Part shown: piece after piece, positions 60,259 through 64,000 of the stretch
Numbering within the stretch: position 1 is the stretch's first letter
Layout: each line of letters starts with the position of its first letter
Source of the DNA: Flagellimonas pacifica
GTDB lineage: Bacteria > Bacteroidota > Bacteroidia > Flavobacteriales > Flavobacteriaceae
Assembly: GCF_900215465.1 (NCBI RefSeq)
Contig: NZ_OBEH01000003.1
Span: forward strand, 496,001 to 560,000
Direction: 5' to 3'
Length of the DNA stretch: 64,000 nt
Notes under the pieces: model-generated
What the model was told of the DNA's origin: nothing
Database searches by the model: none
What the model saw: only the letters and a program-made list of their open reading frames with translations
Position numbers and translations under genes: made by a program

Positions 60259-61121
60259 CAAAACAAAGCTACAAGAACGATGCTCACTACCGCCAGGGCT
60301 ATTCCTCCCCAATTTTTGGGACTCATTTTTTCCTTGAATAGCAAAATGCCCAAAAGTGTTGTAAGCATTACAATGGCTACATTGTTAAGGGTAAATATTG
60401 CTGCACTATCCAATTTGCCATGTTGAAGCGCTTTCAACAAAAAGAAAATGGAAAAGTAATTGGGCACCCCTAAAAAGATTCCGCCCAATACGTTTTTGAA
60501 ATTTACTTTTATAGGTTTTTTAACTGCCTTTACGCCAATAAAACAAAACCCTGAGATGGCTGCAAATCCAAAGAGCATTGCTGAGAAAATAGAAACCTCC
60601 TCCGGTTCTAAATGAACAGCTTCAAAATACTTTATACTGGTATCAATGACCCCAGAACCTAAAAACACTAACAAGGGTAAGATCAATGTTTTTTTGGAAA
60701 TGGCCATGCCACCTTCTTTCATGGAGGCAAAATAAACCGCAGCAAGCGCTAGAAATATCCCTAATATTTGAAGACCTGAGAGTTTCTCTTGATAAAGAAT
60801 GACCCCAAAGACCACAGGAATGACAAGCGACATTTTTGTGGCCACTGAAGCAACTGAAACTCCAGCAACCTGCGCAGTCTTTGCCATTAAATTAAAAACA
60901 AAAATGAAAAATATTCCTAAAGCAATAGCTCCCATAAACCAGGATTTTGCAATCACTTCATCAAAACTGAAAGAACTCTCAGATAGTAATAAGCCAACAG
61001 TACAGGCCACTACATAATTTGCTACAATGGCGTATAGGGTCTGTATTTTGAAAACATCAAACAGTTTAAAAATCACAAAAATCAAACTTGTACAAAGTAC
61101 ACTTAAAACTAAATACAACAT
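60258..61121 (-). CDS. DMT-superfamily (EamA-type) transporter
   Basis: The 287-residue protein has ten hydrophobic segments forming two EamA repeats, with the paired motif of drug/metabolite transporters. Recognisable pieces are IFVIFKLFDVFKIQTLYAIV near the N-terminus and NNVAIVMLTTLLGILLFKEK near the C-terminus. It probably exports an amino acid or metabolite. It lies between the HAD hydrolase (stop directly before its start) and the YigZ gene, in the same minus-strand series that begins with ribD. Confidence 0.9.
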   Translation of the reverse strand: MLYLVLSVLCTSLIFVIFKLFDVFKIQTLYAIVANYVVACTVGLLLSESSFSFDEVIAKSWFMGAIALGIFFIFVFNLMAKTAQVAGVSVASVATKMSLVIPVVFGVILYQEKLSGLQILGIFLALAAVYFASMKEGGMAISKKTLILPLLVFLGSGVIDTSIKYFEAVHLEPEEVSIFSAMLFGFAAISGFCFIGVKAVKKPIKVNFKNVLGGIFLGVPNYFSIFFLLKALQHGKLDSAAIFTLNNVAIVMLTTLLGILLFKEKMSPKNWGGIALAVVSIVLVALF

Positions 61122-61730
61122 TTATAGGTATGATTTTAACTGTGTAATGTCTTCCTTACCAACTTGGAGATGCCATGATTTGATTCCTATACTGGAAGCT
61201 GCATCCGTATTTTCTTTGGTATCATCAATGAACAAGGTTTCGGAAGCGACCAAATTGTCTGTTTTTAAGACAAACTCAAAAATTTCTACATCGGGTTTTC
61301 GCATCCCCATCTCATAACTTAGGTGGAATGTCTCAAAAGAATTTTTAAAACGGTTGAATTTGTCCTTGCCTATTTGTTCTTCTACATATCTAATATGTAT
61401 ATCGTTGGTATTGCTCAACAAGAATAATCTATAGTTGTTCTCCTTGGCCAAATGTTCTACAAATTCTAACCTGCTATCAGGAAAATCTTTTAAAATGGCA
61501 TTCCATGCATCAATCAAATCTTTTTCGCTGGCTTTGGGAAAATACGTGGCCACTTTCTGTAAAAAATTAGGTGAACTTATCACCCCTTTTTCATATTCCT
61601 TAAAAATAGCATCTAGTTCAGGAGTTAGGTTTTTAAATCCAAATTTTTCCATGGCTCTTGCGGTTGCGGGTTTGTCCAGGTCGATAAAAATATCTCCAAA
61701 ATCAAAAATAATGTTCTTAATCATTGACAT
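61122..61730 (-). CDS. HAD-family hydrolase
   Basis: The 202-residue protein carries HAD motif I as IIFDFGDIFIDLD (the second aspartate position differs from the usual DxD, giving DFGDIF, which is common in this subgroup), motif II LLSNTNDIH, and motif IV LFIDDTKENTDAA. A four-helix cap sits in between. It likely dephosphorylates a small metabolite; in Flavobacteriaceae such proteins next to ribD could dephosphorylate the riboflavin precursor, but that is inference. It overlaps ribD by 14 bases and abuts the DMT gene. Confidence 0.88.
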   Translation of the reverse strand: MSMIKNIIFDFGDIFIDLDKPATARAMEKFGFKNLTPELDAIFKEYEKGVISSPNFLQKVATYFPKASEKDLIDAWNAILKDFPDSRLEFVEHLAKENNYRLFLLSNTNDIHIRYVEEQIGKDKFNRFKNSFETFHLSYEMGMRKPDVEIFEFVLKTDNLVASETLFIDDTKENTDAASSIGIKSWHLQVGKEDITQLKSYL

Positions 61731-62769
61731 AAGTTGTTAAGGTATCTGATAAAATGGGTATTGTTTTCAAAAGTTTCCCTGAAACAATAGGGGCGGAAAT
61801 CCCATTTTCAAAAATTGTTGCACCGGTAAAAATTCTGGCTTCATCCCAAAATCCTTCATCAATAAAGGTTTGAAGGGTCTGCGAACCACCCTCGATTAAA
61901 ATACTGGTTATGGAATGTTTATGTAAGACCCCACAAATTTGCGAAGCCAAAGAATTTGAGAAGTCGATTACTTCGTAATCGATTCCACCTAAGTATTTTG
62001 ATTCCTCCTTTACTTCAGTGAGCACAATAGTCTTTACACTCCCGTCCATCACATGAAATTCTTCAGAAATCTTCAAACCACTGTCTAAAATCACTCTAAT
62101 GGGATTTTTACCCTTCCAATTTCTGGTTGTCAATTTAGGGTTGTCCTCTAAAACAGTTTTGGTTCCAACCAAAATTGCCTGTTCTTCACTTCGCCATTGG
62201 TGTACCATTTGCTTGGAGTAGGTGTTGGTAATCCAAAAAGGTTGTGGGTTTTCAGTTCTTTGCGATTTGTTTGGGGCAAGAAAACCATCTTGGGCTTCGG
62301 CCCATTTTAATATAATGTAGGGGCGATTTTTTTCATGAAAAACCAAAAAACGTTTGTGATGCCTTCGGCATTCATCTTCAAGAACGCCAACACTTACCTT
62401 GCATCCTGATGCTTCCAATTTTTTGATTCCCTTTCCGGCTACTTTATCATGCGGATCTTTAAGCCCAATGATTACTTCGGGAATTTGATGTTTAATGATT
62501 AAAGCGGAACAGGGAGGGGTCTTGCCATGGTGGGAACAAGGTTCTAAAGTCACATATAAGGTTGATTTTGAGAGCAGTGATTTGTCCACTACTGATTCAA
62601 TAGCATTCACTTCTGCATGATTGCCTCCGTATGGACTTGTAAAGCCTTCTCCAATAATTTTTTCATGATACACAATAACACACCCTACCATTGGATTTGG
62701 TGCGGTGTTTCCGAGTCCTTTTTTGCCTAATTGAATGCACCGCAACATGTATTTTTCATGTATCTTCAC
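61717..62769 (-). CDS. ribD: Bifunctional riboflavin deaminase/reductase RibD
   Basis: The 350-residue protein has an N-terminal cytidine-deaminase-like domain with the zinc-binding HAEVNAIE and PCSHHGKTPPC (about residues 50-90) and a C-terminal dihydrofolate-reductase-like domain (about 150-345, KWAEAQDGFLAP, EGGSQTLQTFID). It performs the deamination and side-chain reduction steps of riboflavin synthesis. The start at 62769 (MKIHEKYMLRC) matches the family; a TATTTTTG box lies five bases beyond, so the leader is extremely short. The HAD gene overlaps its end. Confidence 0.95.
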   Translation of the reverse strand: MKIHEKYMLRCIQLGKKGLGNTAPNPMVGCVIVYHEKIIGEGFTSPYGGNHAEVNAIESVVDKSLLSKSTLYVTLEPCSHHGKTPPCSALIIKHQIPEVIIGLKDPHDKVAGKGIKKLEASGCKVSVGVLEDECRRHHKRFLVFHEKNRPYIILKWAEAQDGFLAPNKSQRTENPQPFWITNTYSKQMVHQWRSEEQAILVGTKTVLEDNPKLTTRNWKGKNPIRVILDSGLKISEEFHVMDGSVKTIVLTEVKEESKYLGGIDYEVIDFSNSLASQICGVLHKHSITSILIEGGSQTLQTFIDEGFWDEARIFTGATIFENGISAPIVSGKLLKTIPILSDTLTTYVND

Positions 62770-62773
62770 CCAA

Positions 62774-62781
62774 CAAAAATA
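62774..62781 (-). promoter_or_regulatory. -7 promoter box of ribD
   Basis: On the minus strand this is TATTTTTG, five bases before the ribD start codon, implying an almost leaderless transcript. Confidence 0.45.
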
Positions 62782-62798
62782 GGATAATAAAATACAAT

Positions 62799-63284
62799 AT
62801 GGATCAAGTTGTAATTCGGGAAATTACCCCTGAGGACAATGAGCAGGTAGCTAAAGTGATTCGTGAAGTTCTGTTGGAAATGGGGGTTCCAAAAGTAGGT
62901 ACAGCCTATGCCGATAAGGCTTTAGATGATATGTATGGAACCTATAATATTCCTAAGGCCACATATTATGCAGTGATAGTCGATGGTAAGATTATTGGAT
63001 GCGCAGGGGTTGCGCAATTGGATAATTATGAAGGTAACGTCTGTGAGCTTCAGAAAATGTATTTATTGTCCGATGCTAGAGGGAAGGGAGTTGGAACAAA
63101 GTTGATATCCGTTTGCCTTGAAAAAGCCAGGGAATTTGGATTTGAAAAATGTTATCTGGAGACCATGCCCTACATGAAAGCTGCCCAAAAATTATATCAG
63201 AACAACGGATTTGAATATATAGATGCCCCAATGGGCAATACCGGACATTATTCGTGCCCAGTTTGGATGCTTAAAACACTGTAG
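62799..63284 (+). CDS. GNAT-family N-acetyltransferase
   Basis: Taken from ATG 62799 the protein has 161 residues and a standard GNAT fold: VVIREITPEDNEQVAKVIRE at the start, acetyl-CoA loop LSDARGKGVGTKLISVCLEK (about residues 90-110, RGKGVG core), and LYQNNGFEYIDAPMGN near the end. The layout resembles bacterial phosphinothricin/amino-acid acetyltransferases, though the substrate is unknown. The longer open frame from 62691 is translated through the divergent ribD start and is not real. The prmC gene begins three bases after the stop. Confidence 0.88.
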   Translation: MDQVVIREITPEDNEQVAKVIREVLLEMGVPKVGTAYADKALDDMYGTYNIPKATYYAVIVDGKIIGCAGVAQLDNYEGNVCELQKMYLLSDARGKGVGTKLISVCLEKAREFGFEKCYLETMPYMKAAQKLYQNNGFEYIDAPMGNTGHYSCPVWMLKTL

Positions 63285-63286
63285 TA

Positions 63287-64000
63287 TTGTTACTAAAGGA
63301 AATCAAGACTATCTTTCATAAAGAATTGGATGCAATCTATCCGACAGAAGAGGTCGACACTTTTTTTTATTTGGCTATTGAGCATTTTCTAAAACTGGAG
63401 CGGTTTGTTCTGGTGTTACAACCCGACTTGGCCTTAACTAAAGAAGAACAACAACCACTTTTTGAAACCTTGACCCAACTTAAACAGGAAAGACCCATTC
63501 AATATATATTGGGGAAGACCCATTTTATGGATTTGGAGTTACTGGTGAACGAACATGTGCTTATTCCAAGACCAGAAACCGAAGAGTTGGTACAATGGAT
63601 TCTTGATTATTGTCAGGTCGAGCAATGTCATCCTGAGCGCAGTCGAAGGAGCAGTAGAGACCTGAATATTTTGGACATAGGAACAGGCAGTGGATGTATT
63701 GCCATTGGATTAGCTAAGAATTTCCCAAAGGCAAAAGTGCATGCCCTTGATGTTTCTGAAAAAGCTTTGGATGTGGCAAAACAAAATGCTGAATTGAACA
63801 AGGTGGATATCATCTTTCTTCAAAAAGATATTCTTGACCCTGAATTTGAACTAGAATCCAATTTCGACATTATCGTATCCAATCCACCTTATGTTCGGGA
63901 GCTGGAAAAATCAGAAATGAAAAAGAATGTGATGGATTATGAACCTGATTTGGCGCTTTTTGTCCCTGACAATAACGCATTGATTTTTTACGAAGCGATT
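63287..64000 (+). CDS. prmC: Release-factor glutamine methyltransferase, N-terminal part (cut by window end)
   Basis: The reading frame starts with TTG at 63287 (LLKEIKTIFHKELDAIYPTE) and runs off the right edge. It has the N-terminal helical domain, IPRPETEELVQWIL, the SAM motif ILDIGTGSGCIAIGL and the catalytic NPPYV. PrmC methylates the glutamine of the GGQ motif in release factors. Between QWIL and ILDIG the chain has an extra stretch reading CQVEQCHPERSRRSSRD, which is the translation of a genomic repeat. It stays in frame, so the enzyme may be functional with a loop insertion. The symbol follows the family; the start is unusual, but no in-frame ATG is close. Confidence 0.9.
   Translation, partial: MLLKEIKTIFHKELDAIYPTEEVDTFFYLAIEHFLKLERFVLVLQPDLALTKEEQQPLFETLTQLKQERPIQYILGKTHFMDLELLVNEHVLIPRPETEELVQWILDYCQVEQCHPERSRRSSRDLNILDIGTGSGCIAIGLAKNFPKAKVHALDVSEKALDVAKQNAELNKVDIIFLQKDILDPEFELESNFDIIVSNPPYVRELEKSEMKKNVMDYEPDLALFVPDNNALIFYEAI
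63622..63650 (+). repeat. TGTCATCCTGAGCGCAGTCGA repeat inside prmC
   Basis: From 63627 the sequence TGTCATCCTGAGCGCAGTCG continues with AAGGAGC. It is the same interspersed repeat as the inverted pair at 36703-36780. It is a multiple of three bases here and is read as CHPERSRRS within PrmC, between the N-terminal domain and the SAM motif. Confidence 0.8.

Overview
The window looks like a chromosomal stretch from a marine-type member of the Flavobacteriaceae (Bacteroidota). The evidence is Bacteroidota-style -7 promoter boxes (TAnnTTTG) in front of many genes, TonB-dependent receptors with N-terminal carboxypeptidase-regulatory domains, DUF4249 lipoproteins, DUF4294/DUF6095/DUF6495 proteins, a SerB-SerA fusion, a long-form GAPDH, a monomeric NADP-isocitrate dehydrogenase and moderate-to-low GC. 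I cannot name the species. I recognised no rRNA, tRNA, CRISPR array, transposase, integrase or prophage gene.

Layout. 1-1.35 kb: end of a type II NADH dehydrogenase and a DJ-1/PfpI-like lipoprotein. 1.39-6.62 kb: an accessory island directly downstream of purB. It holds three consecutive gene cassettes: a CPBP membrane protease; a WYL regulator with a haloalkane dehalogenase; and SigZ with a fatty-acid/sterol hydroxylase. Each cassette is bounded by the same pair of end structures, and the cassettes are separated by broken copies of the purB 3' end. A fourth cassette of the same family, carrying a DUF3885-like gene, lies on the other strand at 33.5-34.4 kb. 6.6-18.7 kb: purB, a sirtuin without cysteines, a haem-binding protein, a frame-disrupted lipoprotein, a TrmH-type methyltransferase, a GH13 amylase lipoprotein, a DEAD-box helicase and an ITP pyrophosphatase. 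18.7-28.3 kb: SerB-SerA fusion, a PilJ-type membrane protein with a decayed kinase core, rlmH, nadC, a YihY-like protein, priA and a LytTR response regulator. 28.5-33.4 kb: rpsF-rpsR-rplI, a large Oar-like TonB receptor and a DUF6495 protein. 34.5-40.3 kb: hisS, a Nudix hydrolase, an M42 peptidase and a GntP permease. 40.3-46.8 kb: a DUF4249/TonB receptor/DUF4249 uptake cluster and icd. 47.4-53.1 kb: rplS, trmD, GAPDH and an HtrA protease. 53.2-64 kb: dapF-GNAT-mltG, dnaA with a low-molecular-weight phosphatase and an RsmI-like methyltransferase, the ribD cluster, and the start of prmC.

Most of the window is ordinary housekeeping sequence in short operons. The part that deserves attention is the cassette family. 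Four units with unrelated cargo share short inverted ends (CACTTATCGG and CCGATAAGTG), a left-end hairpin whose loop is conserved while its stem changes with compensation, and a right-end imperfect hairpin ending exactly at the terminal repeat. None encodes a recombinase. Three of the four share the same downstream junction behind purB. This resembles a trans-mobilised, single-strand-folded gene-cassette system (integron-like or HUH-transposase-like), but its mechanism cannot be decided from this window. Interspersed palindromic repeats also intrude into genes, including an in-frame repeat inside prmC.
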